Assembly (NCBI GenBank): GCA_947484175.1
Contig: CANKOI010000043.1
Span: 1 to 34,063, forward strand
Direction: 5' to 3'
From: Deltaproteobacteria bacterium
Lineage (GTDB): Bacteria; Myxococcota_A; UBA796; SXON01
DNA: 34,063 bases
In this document: one piece after another, positions 33,696 through 34,063 of the stretch
Position numbering within the stretch: the stretch's first letter is position 1
Layout: every line of letters begins with the position of its first letter
Made by a program: the position numbers and the translations under genes
Notes under the pieces: generated by a model
Database searches by the model: none
What the model saw: only the letters and a program-made list of their open reading frames with translations
Told to the model about the DNA's origin: nothing

Positions 33696-34063
33696 TTACA
33701 ACACCAACCGATACCCCAGCGCCGCCAGCACACCGATCGTGGTGCTTTCGCCCGTGAGGGTCTCCTCCAGCCCGGTGCCGCTCACGCCCACGCGCAGCGC
33801 GAGCTCGCCCGGCCCGAGCGTGTACGCGGCGCCGGCAGCCGCGTGGAAGCCCACTCGGGTGGCCGTCTCGCGGTACTCGCCGAAGGTCGCGCCAGCGCTC
33901 CCGTCGGAGCGTGTGGTGAGGCGGTGTACCTGGCGACCGATGGTGATCTCCGGGTTGAGGCGAGCGTTCGCGAACAGCTGCGCGGTGAGCGACGCCCCGA
34001 ACACCCACTCCTCTTCGGAGAGCCCAAAGGTGTAGCTGCCGCCGGGCACGCGAGGATCAGCGC
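33696..34063 (-). CDS. C-terminal part of an exported beta-rich protein (5' end outside window)
   Basis: The frame is open at the right edge, so the visible 121 residues are a C-terminal part; a GTG at 34049 is within the open frame but need not be the start. Alternating short strands (EWVFGASLTAQLFANAR, RVGFHAAAGAAYTL, ELALRVGVSGTGL, TIGVLAALGYRLVL) look like the last strands of an outer-membrane beta-barrel. No family can be assigned. It ends 13 bases from the convergent glycosyltransferase gene. Confidence 0.6.
   Translation of the reverse strand, partial: ADPRVPGGSYTFGLSEEEWVFGASLTAQLFANARLNPEITIGRQVHRLTTRSDGSAGATFGEYRETATRVGFHAAAGAAYTLGPGELALRVGVSGTGLEETLTGESTTIGVLAALGYRLVL

Overview
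The window is about 97% coding, very GC-rich, and uses many GTG and TTG starts with 1- to 31-base gene overlaps. The gene content suggests a Myxococcota-like (former Deltaproteobacteria) chromosome. The pointers are several Asp/Thr/Gly-rich lipoproteins with MopE-type acidic motifs, a MYXO-CTERM-like C-terminal anchor, a Ser/Thr kinase-like protein fused to a formylglycine-enzyme-like domain, FG-GAP/ASPIC proteins and a von Willebrand A-like secreted protein. This is inferred from gene style; no rRNA or other phylogenetic marker was analysed. I saw no rRNA, tRNA, CRISPR array, insertion sequence or prophage gene, and no intergenic gap exceeds 300 bases.

Layout. 1-1571 (+): the end of a vWA-like secreted protein, then a medium-chain dehydrogenase. 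1767-2240 (-): msrB. 2408-6298 (-): a tightly coupled run of FmdB zinc-ribbon protein, Cys-rich lipoprotein, argS and a six-TM class III adenylate cyclase. 6484-7360 (+): a DUF4177-like small protein and a Cys/His-rich membrane protein. 7357-10427 (-): LOG-family protein, 2Fe-2S ferredoxin, single-TM protein, PduO-type cobalamin adenosyltransferase and an unknown 242-aa protein. 10498-12480 (-): transketolase. 12537-19422 (+): GT-C-like membrane protein, proS (archaeal/eukaryotic-type), ABC1/UbiB-family protein and the kinase-like/FGE-like fusion. 19427-20218 (-): lipase-like hydrolase. 20281-22495 (+): lipoprotein, purM, purN. 22479-29249 (-): a six-gene run of doubly anchored lipoprotein, B12-dependent methylmalonyl-CoA mutase large chain, lipoprotein, membrane protein, lipase-like lipoprotein and membrane protein. 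29322-33682 (+): fibrinogen-like lipoprotein, FG-GAP/ASPIC lipoprotein and a GT39-like glycosyltransferase. 33696-34063 (-): the end of an exported beta-rich protein.

How the genes connect. Housekeeping enzymes (two aminoacyl-tRNA synthetases, transketolase, two purine enzymes) alternate with envelope and secreted proteins. Adenosylcobalamin is a shared theme: an adenosyltransferase co-encoded with a ferredoxin, and about 18 kb away a mutase chain that needs its product but has no B12-binding domain of its own. The most unusual items are the kinase-like domain that has lost its catalytic aspartate, the mutase embedded in an envelope-protein operon, the doubly anchored lipoprotein, lipoprotein signal peptides of only 7-8 residues without basic residues, and a fibrinogen-like domain in a bacterial lipoprotein.
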